Source: Dasyornis broadbenti (Eukaryota > Chordata > Aves > Passeriformes > Dasyornithidae). From it: a stretch of DNA of 64,000 nt. The notes beneath the pieces are model-generated. The model was given only the letters and a program-made list of their open reading frames with translations. It had not been told where the DNA came from and did no database searches. Where the stretch lies: positions 244,530 to 308,529 of the forward strand of contig VZRN01001124.1 in the NCBI GenBank assembly GCA_013397935.1. Direction: 5' to 3'. Numbering within the stretch: position 1 is the first letter of the stretch; the number at the start of each line of letters is the position of its first letter. A program made the translations under genes and the position numbers. Shown here in pieces: positions 1 to 12,337 of this stretch.

Positions 1-1410
1 ATAAAAGCCTTAAACTCATCCAGTACTGAGGACTGACCAGGTCCTGACCTGATCCTGACACACAAGCAGGCACTGCTCACTGCTGTCACACCTGAGCTAG
101 ACCTTCAGAGAAGCACAAAGCAGATGATTAATTTTGCACATATACGCTATACCATTAGAATCTGCACCCTGAAGGCTCCTGCTGTATTGGCATTGAAGCT
201 GTAATCCATTACATCTGGCTGGGCAGATACTTCCTCCACAAAGTGTGTATTTATAGGACTGTTAAAAATGTCAAGGACTTTCAGCCTCAGATTCTGACTT
301 CAGCCTTCCCAGTTTAAATTTTCACTCACATAACTGCCTTAATTTCCATTTATATTGTTCATTTTCATTTCAAGCCACATACATTGCCTTTACTAGCCTA
401 GACTGACTACTTCTGACTGCCTAAAAATCAGCAGAAACAACTGATTAAGGCAAGCGCCTGGAAAGAGTCCTCTATTGAGGCTTGGAATCTCAGTCACTTA
501 AGAGATTTGGGGGCTGTGCGCCTCGACTCATTCCATAGTACACAGGGAAAAAAATTCATATGTGAAGCACAGCAAGGAACAGCCTTTTACAGAGGCATCA
601 CCAGATCACCAGCTGAACCAGTTTCACTTCACTCTGAGGTTTGCCAAACCTCAGGGTGAAGTCCTAGAGTTGAGCAGCAAGATCACCTGACTTCCTGGTT
701 CTCTGCTGCACAGGATGCAAAATATACACTAACACCAACTACAGAAAGTATTCCCTACTGCTAAAGTTCAGCTTTGAGTGGCATCAAACTGCATTTTGAT
801 AAAATACACCAGGGATGTGGCTTCAACCTCTGTGAAATCATGGACAGCTGGCACCTTATGAATCTTTGATTTCACTGCGGTCTCCTTGTGCTATCACCTT
901 TGTTTTCTGACATCTCAGCTTTGGGACAGTTAATGGTTGGCAAAATCAGCACTGTCAAATCTGAAGGTCTTAATTTTCATTTTAAGCCAAAATCAACCTC
1001 TTCAAAATCAACCCGTGTCCTGCCTACATGGATCTTTCTGCCCAGGATTTCAGATCATCAGTCCCACCAGGGTAAACATTTGGAGCAGATTGCTACCAAA
1101 GCTGAGTGAAAAATAATTCAAAGATACACTGCAAAAGATGTCTTCACAAAACTCTTCCATTTCTCTGAAGACTTTAAGGAAACCTGCACCACTGCTAACA
1201 ATTCCCTTCTTGCAGGTCTCATCCTCCATGGATAGTGTAGTCAGGAATGATCTGGCAGCTCCTTAGAGAGATCAAAGCCTGATTCACATGTGACTTACAT
1301 CTCATCTGTGTCAAGTGGGCAACTTCTGTTGAAACACAGGTCACTATAACATGCACTGCAATAGCACCAGCACCATCAGACAGCAAACACTGCAGCAGTT
1401 CAATACTTAC
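1..1410 (-). other. Intron downstream of the tetraspanin exon
   Basis: This stretch directly follows the GTAAGT donor (minus strand, 1410-1405) and so should be the next TSPAN4 intron. I looked on the minus strand for the following tetraspanin exon, which would encode the rest of TM3 and the start of the large extracellular loop, and saw no match. The single open frame of about 70 codons on the plus strand near 0.9-1.1 kb resembles nothing I know. No repeat family was recognised here. Confidence 0.6.
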
Positions 1411-1602
1411 ACTCAGCAGGAGGCACTTGTTTTCCTTGATGGCACCTATGCATCCCACGAAGCCAATGATCATGACAAACGTCCCTGTGACGATCAGTAG
1501 GTTGGCAGCTGACAGGGATGGGAAAGAAGAGGAGAGGGTGGCAAAGTTCCCTTGGGTAACAGCCAGCCAGATGCCTACCCCAAGGATTCCACAGCCTCCC
1601 AA
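1411..1602 (-). CDS. TSPAN4: Tetraspanin internal coding exon (TSPAN4-like, one exon only)
   Basis: Seen: a 192-bp exon, phase 0 at both ends, encoding 64 residues. The acceptor is a T/C-rich tract ending CAG at 1603; the donor is GTAAGT at 1410-1405. The peptide opens LGGCGILGVGIWLAV (end of TM1). It continues through a short extracellular loop containing FATLSSSFPSLSAAN, then TM2 (LLIVTGTFVMIIGFVG), then the tetraspanin signature CIGAIKENKC in the inner loop, and ends LLLS at the start of TM3. Known: tetraspanins are four-pass membrane proteins that organise integrins and signalling partners into membrane microdomains; the juxtamembrane cysteines are commonly palmitoylated. TSPAN4 is also known from migrasome formation. 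Inferred: the residues agree better with TSPAN4 than with its close paralogue TSPAN9, judged from memory of both families (TSPAN4-like ATLSSSFPSL against TSPAN9-like ATFSPSFPSL). Intact splice sites argue against a processed pseudogene. It would be roughly residues 22-85 of a protein of about 240. Confidence 0.93.
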
Positions 1603-4600
1603 CTGGGAAAAAAAAGAGAAACAAAGAAATTCAGTTATTGTATACAAGCAACCCCAGATATGAATCCATGTCAATATGACAGTGGAGTACACCAGCAATC
1701 ACACCTAATAAGAAATGATCTCTCATTTTGGTACTTTCAGTAGGAAAAATAAAGGGGAAAGAAAAAAAAATACAGAAAAGTCATCAGTAAGATGCAACAC
1801 TCAAAAAGACACAGATTTCCTTAATCCAAGACACAACTTCAGATACCAAGTCTTTTGCTGTCTAGTGAAAAAGCAGACACTGACTAAAGGATAAAATCCC
1901 AAAGGTTCAGCTCTCAAAGGGACTGAAAAAAATCCAAGTCCTATTTGGATGCCTTACAGAGCTGCCCAGAATGGCTGAAGCATTTTCAATTCCCCATTCT
2001 TCCCATCCCAGTACACTGTTTCTCATCCCTGACATATTCCAGAGCATCGCCCTGGCAGGGCACCTCATACTTCTTAGTTAATTCCTGTCTAAGGTCAAGC
2101 CTCCCTTGGAAGCAAGAGAGCATTTAGAGTGTAAAGCAAAGGGAATTTTGCATTATAACTAGTCACACAGAATAGCATCACTTAGGTTTCTTTCCTTCCT
2201 GCTCTCCCTTTAAAATAACCAATTTTTATTGAGTTTACAATTGCAGTTTATTATCCAAATCAATTAAAGGCTAGGAAAGAAATTGTGTTCATAGAGTAGT
2301 AAGCCAGACATATGCAGGAGCATATCCACTAAATACCTGCATAAAGTGGATGAACACAAGGCAGCTCATGAACCAAGGGACAGAAAAAGATAGAGCTAAT
2401 CCTGGGGCAGAACTAAGCCTCAGAAATGAAACACAGAATCATAAAAGCCAAAGCAATTTCTTACACTAATTACTAATGTTGTCTCTTAATACCACTGAAT
2501 CCCTCCCCAAATAAAGGACAATAAAGGCAGCTGTGTTTTAAGCTCTCCTCACCCCAGCTGCAAACCAATCTATTTTTGTTCAGAGCTAAGGAACCAAACT
2601 TTACCTCACTGCAATATACCTCAGCTGCACCAATCTGCGGCTCTCCTCTGACAGAAAGCAAACTCCAGGACACAAGGACTCAAATCGCCTCATTTAGGAG
2701 TCTTTTCGTATTCCAGGCATCCCACATCACTATATTCAACCTTCCACAAGTACCCTCTACAAGTGCCATGGAGGGACAGTCCATGCCCTGACCATACACG
2801 CTGGAAACACCTCCCCTCTATGCCCACTTAACAGACCACGATCTCTAACATCATCCCAAATGACTGGAGAATAACCAAGGCAGAGGAAGGGAAAGAATAC
2901 CCAAAGAAAGCAGCCCACAGAAAGTAATTTAGGCTGATGGGATATAAACAAAAACTATCATCATGGCCCAAGGAAAAAACATGGAATCAAATAGGAATAA
3001 ATGCCCTAAAGAGGGAATAAAACTCCAAAGGTCTGCTGAACTACGGAACAGCACCAAAGAAGAGGTGGCAGACACCCAAGCTAAAACCAAACTGGTCAGA
3101 GTGCTAAAATACAGTTAGGAATAGTGCTAAACTGGCCAAGGAATGGGATGGAAAGCAGAAGTGCATTTCTGCCTCTTCAGCTTGGTGAATCTTTGCCTCA
3201 AAATCAAAATCGGAGCTGCAGGCACAGGGAGGCTGCTCAAACAGCCCAATTAAGCCTAATGAAGGCGGATGCCCAAGAGCAGCGGAGCCATGACCTTGCA
3301 CTACATTTAGCTCTTATCTTCAGTTCTTTGTTCTGAAGCAATTCAACAGAACCAATAAGAGGCAGCTTATTTCATCAGCTTTCATGCTTCCCGTGCTCCT
3401 GCACTGCTTTGAGTGATACCGATACCTACAGCTATCACTTCTTTTACAGGAGGTGGGTCTCACTGAGGATGCTGTAAAGGCAAGACCTACTTGTCTGCTC
3501 CTCCACCACCCACTAAATTCTTTATGATGCACAATGCTTAATGCTTGAGACATTGTTGCCTGGACATTTGAATTCAGCATCCTCTGACTCCAAAGTCATT
3601 CTTGTTTGCAGAAACTGGAAATTCACCAGTGGCACAAAACATCACAAAACTGGGACAGAGTTCATACAAAATGCCATGAACGGGGCTGTAGCCATTTAGA
3701 TTAGGGATGAACATTTCAGGTCAGTTGTTCAGCAGGAGTATCTCTCTATACTGCCCTTGATTCAGAGCTACTCTGCTGTCCAGCAGCTCAATATCTTTCT
3801 ATTTTTGAAGAGATAATGCAAAGCTCTTCCTTAGGTTGATTAACCAAATCTGGAAACACACAAAGGAATCCTTTGAACATTAAACCATCTGGCTCAAACT
3901 GGATCTCACAATGCCAGCACACATTATTGAAGACTGCTCCACCTTAGTTCAGCCCTGTTCCTTTTTTCACACCAGAACATCTGCTCATGATCCCCAAATA
4001 AAATTACTAAGCTGTCACACCAGGCACACCTGGGAAACAGAAACTGTCCTTAACTCTGAAACTGCTCTTTAAAGCCCCTTTCCCCCAAGGAGCAAAGCAT
4101 ACCCTTAAGTCTCCATCCAATGTCCTTTTAACACTCAAGCACCTGATTAAGGAAATATTTAAAGAACCAAGGCCCACCAAGAGAGTCACAGGAGCCTTTC
4201 CAATGACAGTAGAGTATTTTCCATTCCAGAACATTTGAAAATCTTGCCCCTTGTCCCCTCTGCCCTCCATTCTGAACTGAACTGCAACACCATTCCCAGT
4301 CTAAGACCCAGGAATTAGAGGGACCACATTTACTTATTCTGGATCAGAGCCAAGGGAAAACAGTTGTAGTTGGTTCTATGCTGCATGTCTGTTTTTACTT
4401 CTTCCTCTTGGTATTTAAGGCACGGATAATTTTAAATAGTTATTTATGATGTTCCTTTTCCTCCACTTTTTCTCTCCTTACCCCATCCCCAAACCCCAGT
4501 CCTTTGTGTCAAAGAGCCAGATGCAAAGTGAGGAAATGATAAGTTTTGACAGTTTTCAGGGCTTGTTGATATGTGAAATTAAACAAAACCAAAACTATTA

Positions 4601-5020
4601 ACAGGGCTATTTTTGACAGTCTGGGGGCTTCCACACAAACAATGATGCTATCATGGTTAAAAGAGAAAACATTAAGACAAAAAAATTAGAGAGAAGTCTA
4701 CAGCTTAAACCTGATGTATTGGCAGCCAAATAAGAGTCTGTATTAACTGGATTTGATGAGTTCAGAGTTGACTTTAAATTAAAAAAATAAAAATCTCTTT
4801 CAAAGATGCCAGGTTACTGACAATAGCATTTTATAAAATTCCCTTGTGAAATGTCTAACACATTATTTGCCTAATTTTTCACGTTAATTCACTCTCTTGC
4901 AAGCGAGGCAGCTCATGGCAAAACCTGAAACAAAATGCAGTTCCCTCTTTTTCCTTCCCAATAAATTTTGCAATTTTTTTTGCAAAATCTTTTATTCTAA
5001 GGGCAAAACAGTGGGACACC
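1603..5020. other. Intron-like DNA, nothing recognised
   Basis: AT-rich, CpG-poor sequence with only short open frames (under 90 codons) on both strands, none resembling a known protein. No satellite, LTR or clear LINE sequence was recognised. The 4.6-4.9 kb part is AT-rich with several TAAT/ATTA motifs but has no other distinguishing feature. Confidence 0.6.
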
Positions 5021-5024
5021 AGAA

Positions 5025-5260
5025 GGAATACTGCGTAGCCCTAAGACATAGGAGATTTGAATTGAGTGTTTGTTCCAGAATGACCTCAGTGTAAATCTTG
5101 AACACGCTGTTTGGTGCATCTGTGCCTCAGCTGCAAAACTGGGAGTAAAAGACACAAGTAGTGGATTCTTCGCAAGCCCTGGACTTTGTAATTGGCTGTG
5201 CAAGTAGGGAATTATTCTGCTCAAGACAAATTGCTCACAGGCATTCATAGAGCAGAGTCA
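5025..5260 (+). repeat. Probable MIR / CORE-SINE remnant
   Basis: The order of motifs follows the MIR consensus: a diverged 'agacataggagatttgaatt' stretch, then a 'gacctcagtgtaaatcttgaac' -like segment corresponding to the 'gtgaccttgggcaagt' part. After that comes the close match 'catctgtgcctcagctgcaa' followed by 'aactggga', corresponding to the MIR 'ctgtgcctcagtttcc...tgtaaaatggg' core. MIRs are old tRNA-derived SINEs that survive at low copy in birds. The edges are approximate because the copy is strongly diverged. Confidence 0.55.
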
Positions 5261-6689
5261 AGCAGTGCAGCAGGTGTCTTACTCTAAAAGCAGAGATTAT
5301 CTGTCTGTTCCTCCCCAAGAGATACACAGACACGTGCACTTGCTCTCTTGGCAAAAAAAGCTGCCTATGGAATTAGATCCTCCAAATTGTTCTAATGGGC
5401 TAGAAAATAAATTATTCAGGCTTCGGTGCCTACATTTAGAATTGATCTTACAGTATGATAATCAAAGTAATCCCAAACAGCCCTGGATATATGCCTGTTG
5501 GTGGAGAAAATTATTCTGAAGTTACAGCTACACAGTTAAACTACTGCAGAAGAAATTGACTCATTGTTCATTATAATGGTGCTGGCGTCTTTAAGTGGGT
5601 TTTTTTATTGGTTTTATTACATGGAAAATGCATCTAATTGAGGCTTCTCATAATGTATCTGATTAGAATCTGCTCATCATACTTCCTCTTTCGGCTAAAA
5701 AAAAATCCTTGTGTGTTAAGAAATACACTGATAACAGAATCCAAGTGGAAGATATGACCAGTTGTTTTGCAGTTATACTAACTCCCTTGGAGGATTTTTC
5801 TCCCCCAGTCCCTACATATTTAAACAAGAAAGGCTTTCTCAATCTCACTTGCCTGAATACACTTCCCCCGCCAAGTACAGAGTTAAAGTACATAATGAAA
5901 AAAATCAGCATCTAAGTATCAACGGTAGTGATGTGAGCATTATCCTGCTAATGTTCTCGGAATATTAGGTATACTTAAATTACTGCTGCTTTCAGCTAGG
6001 CACAGAGAGGGGGTGGAAATGGAATACATATGTATATTGACAGGATCAAGTGAATCAAGAATCTCACATGGGAAAAAGCAGGAGCACATGCACAAGTGCA
6101 GAGGGTACACTAGAGGACACAAAATCAGGTGCTCCACATAAACACCTGTGAGTGACCTGTCCATGCAGCTGTTGCCTGCCTAGGAGAGAGTGGTCACTTC
6201 TGGAAAACATCTTCAAACACACTGGCCACTTGTGGAAAAAACCACCTTCTGGCAGGCAGTTCATGGCCATTAGACCACTGAAGACCTTGTAGCCATCCAT
6301 CTGCACCATGCCACCATGACCAATTGCCAGTCTGCAGAACGCCTGAATTTGCAGGTGGTGTCCTCCCACATGGATCAACACTTTGGCAGAGCTCATGTGA
6401 CATAAGCTAGTAGTGTCATCTCAGTGCAGCACAAGCTGCATTTCTCTCACTAGCCAGAGGTCTGAAATTTAACAAATATGGGATGGTAGAAGCACATTTC
6501 TGCCCTTAGAGTGTTGAGATTCTAGATTTCTGCACTATAAAACTAAAGGATATGCACAAACGCCATTCAAAATGGCCATGATATGAGCTGTATCCTTTTA
6601 GCAAGAATAAAAAAAAAAACTAGGAAAAAAATGCCACTTTAAAAAAGATCAGTTAGTAGGGACCACACTCCATTGAGTGCAGAGAGTGG
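5261..6689. other. Intron-like DNA with one unassigned compositionally distinct stretch
   Basis: No gene is recognised. The part from about 6060 to 6410 is less AT-rich than its surroundings. It carries overlapping minus-strand open frames of 110 and 69 codons that continue across most of the same segment, but neither peptide matches a family I know. It may be a degraded retrocopy, an uncatalogued repeat, or chance. Confidence 0.4.
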
Positions 6690-7115
6690 AACAATAGCAT
6701 TCCCTAAACACCAATATGGAATAGGAAAGGTAAATAGATGATCATTATTCATTTTTCTTAAGATTAAAAACGCTAGAGGTTATTTGGTCTGCAAGTTGAA
6801 AACCAATAAAATCAAATACTTTTTCACAAAACATTTAATTAAATTCTGGAATCCATTGCCACAGAGTTTTGTGGATGTTGAAATACACACAGGTTCAAAA
6901 AGGGATTACACAAATCAAATGAGGGCAAGGTATCCCAGCATTTCTTATAAATGAAATTTTACTTGCAGCCCTTGGAGGGGAATACTTTAAACTATTAATT
7001 GGAGGAGTTGATAAAAATGCCCTGTCTTGTCCCTCCTTTTTTCTTATATTCTCTGTAAGCATCCCTTAGCAACCATGACCAAAAATAGGATATTTGGCTG
7101 GATAAAACCTTTTCA
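6690..7115 (+). repeat. Ancient CR1/L3-type LINE, 3' portion
   Basis: The motif order follows the 3' end of old amniote CR1/L3 elements: 'actttttcacaaaacattta', then 'attaaattctggaatccatt' and 'gccacagagttttgtgga'. These are followed by 'ggttcaaaaagggatta', and about 140 bp later by 'ataggatatttggctgga', matching the 'caggatactgggctagatgg' block near the end of such elements. It is heavily diverged, so its insertion probably predates the radiation of birds. No open reading frame remains. Confidence 0.75.
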
Positions 7116-8358
7116 ACATTATGGGCATTCATATGTTCTCCTTACTTCACCCTCTTTCCCCACTAGTTTGAATGTTCACTTAAAGTGATTGGGGTTTTTT
7201 TTGGGTTTTGTATCAATGAATGCATAGCTTATTTCAACCCAAACTTTATAGATCTATTTCAATCATCAAATTTATCTAATTTAGAAACAAATTCAAAATC
7301 CCCGTCTCCCTCAGATCCCTTGGTCCTACAAATGCTGTATTTCTTTTCCTGTCAGCATACAGATCCTATTCAGCCTCTTCTGTCTCAGGAAGGGGAAAGA
7401 GAAAGGGAAGACCATAACTGAGTAAAGCACAAAACATTTCAAATGCCAATCTCTTAAGCTCTACATATAAGCAGTAAAAATTTTAAAGCTCTATGAAACT
7501 AGTTGTTTGGCCCTGCCACACCATATTCTTTTCACTTTAATTAAAAATTAGTTTTGAGCACAAAAATCTCATGTTGCAATATGGGCCATTATGTAGAGAA
7601 GCAGCAGCCAAACACCTCCAAGAGCTGCAGGCCTACATCCCCATCTGGTGTCAACAGCACGACTGACGGGTCACCACCCTGAGCACCAAAAGCCAAGGAT
7701 CCAGCCTGAATGTCACTCTAGACATTTTCTCCTGAATTAACATCCTGCCTGCCTCTCCTTTACAAACCAGTGTCTTGTCAGCAGTGCAACACAGTGTGTA
7801 GCACTCAACATAATTTCAAAGTAGATGTGATGTGCCATCTTCCATGTGCCTGAGCTTGATATCCTACTTGACAGGCCAGCAACTGTCACAGGAACACAGG
7901 AAGCTGAATGTTACAATCCCAACCTGTGTTCTGCCTGCCAGAATGACATTCACATCCTTACTGCCCTCTAAATCCACTGTGTCTTGTCAAAGGTTAGAAG
8001 AAACACATATCAATAGCTCATGTTGTTTTCCTTCCCTTTAAGACACTTCTCTCCTACAAACAGGCTTCATTTTAGGATATTCCACCCGGCATGTGAGCCT
8101 GTCAAATAATGAGTGATTTTATCAAGCCTAAAAAGAGCTCTGAAGTCCCGTTTGTAGACTATGTGGGCAGAGAAACATCACAAGAAGGGCATTTCTTTTC
8201 ATAGTGTCAGTAATGGAAACATGCAAAATGCTGCCTTTTTGGTTATCCTGGTGTGGATTGAGCCTCAGGAACTTAAGCCTTAAGAAATTCATTATTCCTT
8301 CCCAGTTGAGTTCCACCACTAAATTGCAGTCTCATACAACTAAAGTAAATTTGGGGAC

Positions 8359-8384
8359 AATTGAAGACGTCAAATTGAAGACGT
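8359..8384. repeat. Short CpG-containing tandem duplication
   Basis: Two copies of AATTGAAGACGT (8359-8370 and 8373-8384) are separated by two bases. Each copy retains its CpG in otherwise CpG-poor DNA. It is probably a recent small duplication with no evident function. Confidence 0.8.
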
Positions 8385-8818
8385 ATCATGCTGACACCCT
8401 GCTAATGGAAAAGTGAATAAAGAGTCATTCAGGTAATCCCTGATGGTTTATGAGTAGCATTCTCCTACACACTTGCTCCTCCAAATCACAGCTATCTATC
8501 AACTACAGTTACAGAAGAACAGAACTGCAACATTTATGAATTAATATACCCAACCTAAAAAGTGATGATGGGTTCCTCTCATAGGCTCAGAATTCATTGA
8601 AACACTTAAATATGTGCTCAGTCTCATCCTTATTCAGCAAAGCAATAAAAGAATGTGCTTAACTGCCACTGACCTTAATTAGGCCCTTTTGCAGTGCACT
8701 GAATTGCCCTGCGCTGCAAAGCTCTGTCACTGAGGATGCAAACACTTGCAGAAATGGAACAGGTGAGAATGACCCATTAAGGCAGCATGCTGATATAACA
8801 TTAAACAGATCAAAGAAT

Positions 8819-8839
8819 ACTAAAAAATTATTTTTTAGT
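8819..8839. repeat. A/T-rich inverted repeat
   Basis: ACTAAAAAA (8819-8827) and TTTTTTAGT (8831-8839) are perfect reverse complements around a 3-base TTA loop. With such low complexity it may have no function. It is not flanked by long terminal inverted repeats or a target duplication that would make it a MITE. Confidence 0.8.
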
Positions 8840-11800
8840 GATTATCAGTGCCACAAGCATCTAATTTGGCAACTTGCCTGAATTGTAATTCAAATTAAAG
8901 ATTATGAGGAAAGCAGTAAATTAATGACAACTTACTGAAACAGAGCAAATGCATGAGTTAGAAAAGGAAAAGGGATGAATATACTATCACTACTCTTTCC
9001 AGGTTCTAGCTCTAACTGCTGCCAAACCAACAGTGTTAAAGCTTTTTCATCTGCTCCTCAAAAGTAATTTCTAAATCCACCTGGGATTACTGCAATGAAA
9101 TAGATACCGTTGCAATGAGGAATGCATGCATGAGATCTGGAATCAGAATCCATCAAATGAAGACAATCTTTCAACAAAGAAGCAGCAGTGGAAGAAAAGT
9201 GGGTGTGACCTGTCCCTGTTCTGTTCCATCCCTATAGCAATAAATAACTTTTAAAATTACTTCGAAGCATAAACAGGGAAAAGAGCAGATCTGGAGCTCT
9301 AGATGCAATTGCAGTCACCTGTTGTCACATACGTAGCACTAAATATTGAAAGCAATAGAAGCACATAAAATTGTAAAGTTTGGGGGTTTATACAACACAA
9401 AACCTGTGATTTCTGTAAAGGACATGGCTGATGGAGAATTTTACCTGAAGCTTTTGGTAAGATGCTGAGAGACACTAAAGAAAATAAGCCTCAAACAGCG
9501 ACTCCAGAGGCCACAGCTTAGTTCTTTGGTTTAGCACAGATTTCCTGCATTAGATAAAGTCCAGATTATTTGGTATCTTTAGTGCTTTTCTCTCCCCTGA
9601 AGGCACTGGATGGGTTTAGAGTAAATGGTAGTGAAATAAGATTATACGAGTCCCATAAAAAACAAAGAAAACCAAACAGGCTCTTTACAGAATACAAAGA
9701 TGACAGGGACGGTCATTCTATTTCATATCGCTCATGTGAAAGTTTTTAAAACATGTTGTAACAAGTACAATCTGCAGAAAAATAAAATGAAAACCAATTT
9801 TATACTGCATATTTAATCCATCCATAGAAGTATGTAGATGGCACAAGGCTGGTTACTATAGAAACATCCATAGTGAACATAGATACTAGAGTTAAAATGC
9901 AAAATTAGTTCTGAATCTAAAAATGAAAATTGCTGATACTGTAAAAAAAGAAACAAACCAACCAGACAACAGCTAGGGTGATGCCCTTCCTCACAAAAGC
10001 TTTAAAAAATAAGTGTCTTCACTGTATAAACCAATATAAACAAATATTCTGAACAAAGAATCTCCTGCAGTGCACAGTGGCAGAGGCCAAGTTATGGAAG
10101 TTGAGTCAGACCACAAAAAGAGCCTTTGGTTTCAGTCCTGGATTTGAGGGCAGGTAGTATTTCCCAGCACGTTTGGCTTCTTACATACCCAGGCTGATTT
10201 TGAGCATTCTTTCTCAGGTCCCAAACTGGGCTGATGCATTCCATTGCATATGGCTAATTTTCCTGACGGAGACCTCTGCAAACCTCATCTACACAATAGG
10301 TCTTCTCCAATTCCTCTGGCAGTAACGCAGCTATGCCACGTTCTCTACTCCCACTCAGCTTTCTGAAGTGTACTCAGCAGCCAGTGACAGTGTCAAGAAG
10401 GCTATATATACATATAGGGGCACAATCAAACACTGCTCTCAACCCCACAGGTGACAGCAGAGAGCTGGAGGTGAGGGTCAGTGGGAACAGCAGCATTGCA
10501 GCACTCCCTCAGTTTCACCATCTATACTGTTCCTGAAACCTGCTCTTTCTACCCAGGTGTTGACAACACCTGAGGACAAACAAATACCCTGCATCACAGG
10601 ACATCCCTTCCCACTATTCTCTCTAAAAAGCACAGGACTCTCAGGCTGATTTCTCTCATGTCCAACTCTTCTTGAGGAGCTTAGGACTGCTAAGGAACTG
10701 AGCCTATTCTGAGCAGGGACAGAAAGGTTTTGGGAAGCAGAAGGACTTGTACGCAGTATCTCATTTCCTGAGATTTAACTTTTCAAGGGGATGGGGAAAA
10801 TAACCAAACTTGTACACCACAGCTGGATTATAATGAGAAGTCTTTTTTAAACAGCCCCATCAATAAGCAGCTCACATGGTCATAGGAAGGATTTCTGACA
10901 TGTTCAATATTGACCCCTTGATCAATGACAGGCTTGTGAGCAATAATCACACCCTAATGGCCTCACATCACAAAGCTCATCGTCTTACACTGAACTCCAT
11001 CAGAAAGCAGAGCAAAACACATTCTGAATCTTTTATGGATTCTTTTTAATGGATTGTTAATAATATTTGTACAAGCAAACAAAGTATTTACTACCATCTC
11101 AATTGCCTAAATTCCATGTAAGCAGTCCCTTGTAACAAAACCAGCGTTACGTCTGGAATAGCATCTCTCACTTCAATAGCTCAAATGCCTTGTCAAAAAA
11201 GCTATTCTAATTGGGTAGGAGTACAAGAGAAAGCAAAGATTATTCCCTTGTTTTATGTTAGCAATTTTTAATGATTGTTTATTTATATTAGGCTTTGCTA
11301 TGCAATAGCACATCTGAGGCTATTTATACACAATTGCTTGTATCCCAAGCCACTTCCAAGCATGGGCAATATGCCATCAGTAATGAATGCCACCTCAAAT
11401 AATCTTTTTTTCTGCACTAGTTATCCCCAAAGGAAACATTACAGTCCCTTCTTATCACCAACCAAATATCTGCTATGGAAGCATTTTGGATCCTTTGGAA
11501 TAAACACATTTAGTTAAAGAGATCTGTGATGAGCAGCTTCACCGCACCATACAGACAGAGGAGCCCACAGAATCCCCTGCTTGCACATTTTATTTTGCTT
11601 TTTCTATTTTGTGGGTCTGAGGAAATGAGCTCAAAGACTATGGCGTAAAAATGAGTGTAAACATTCCCTCTGGGACTGTCCAAACAATGAGTTTACACTA
11701 AGGCCTCCCTCCAAGTTCTCCTCCGGTCATTTAAGTACTGTTGACACTTCTGAACTGCAGAAGATTCCTGTACTAATCTTCATTTGTCAAATGCTACAGG

Positions 11801-12313
11801 ATTCAACACAGAAAGACTGCAAATATTTATTCTGATTTCTGGTCTATACCACCAGAATTTAGACATCTAGGGTGGGATTCAAGTCACCTGACTTTTGATG
11901 TTAATGCTATTAGTAGTGTCCAGAAAGCAACATGGCTCACCATGGTCTAAGCCTGCCTTTGGTCAGCTGAACAGCTCCCTAGACACCATTACTGGCATTG
12001 ACCAGAATTCCCCTGACCACAACAGTAGCCCAGATGCCTAAAGTTAGGGCAACTCATATCTCAGCTCAAATTCACTTGGCCCAGACTCTCTTTCGTTTGT
12101 CTTTGGAAGGAAATAGGCATCTTCAAAGCTTACTCCAGCCTACTGCAGAATATGCATCCAGGATAAAAGACTCTTTGGGAAACAAATACTTTATGCAGTA
12201 GCCGGAACAAACACCATAGATAGCAAAAAATCCCTCCTTTACCCAGTTACCTAAAAGACGGAAACGATAGTTCTCTCTCCAAAGGTCAGGTTGTGAACCT
12301 TTACAATCCTCCC

Positions 12314-12337
12314 TGAGGTAATTTGGAAATTACCTCA
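12314..12337. repeat. Perfect 24-bp interrupted palindrome
   Basis: TGAGGTAATTT (12314-12324) and AAATTACCTCA (12327-12337) are exact reverse complements separated only by GG. The symmetry stops at the next base on both sides. It could be a dimeric transcription-factor site (the half-site contains TAATT), a cruciform-prone sequence, or coincidence. Confidence 0.9.

Larger units (their letters stand above)
7116..12313. other. Intron-like DNA, nothing recognised except small repeats
   Basis: All open frames are under 85 codons and unrecognisable. Two minor features (a 12-bp tandem duplication at 8.36 kb and an A/T hairpin at 8.82 kb) are listed separately. A C/T-rich interval at 7.3-7.4 kb and A-rich runs are unremarkable. 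No transposable element was confidently recognised in these 5 kb. Confidence 0.6.

Noticed and set aside
1427..1663. Plus-strand open frame over the tetraspanin exon
   Set aside because: Antisense shadow; the minus-strand frame has the tetraspanin motifs and the splice sites.
2428..2450. ACAGAATCATAAAAG, resembling a reversed CR1 terminus
   Set aside because: Nothing around it continues as CR1.
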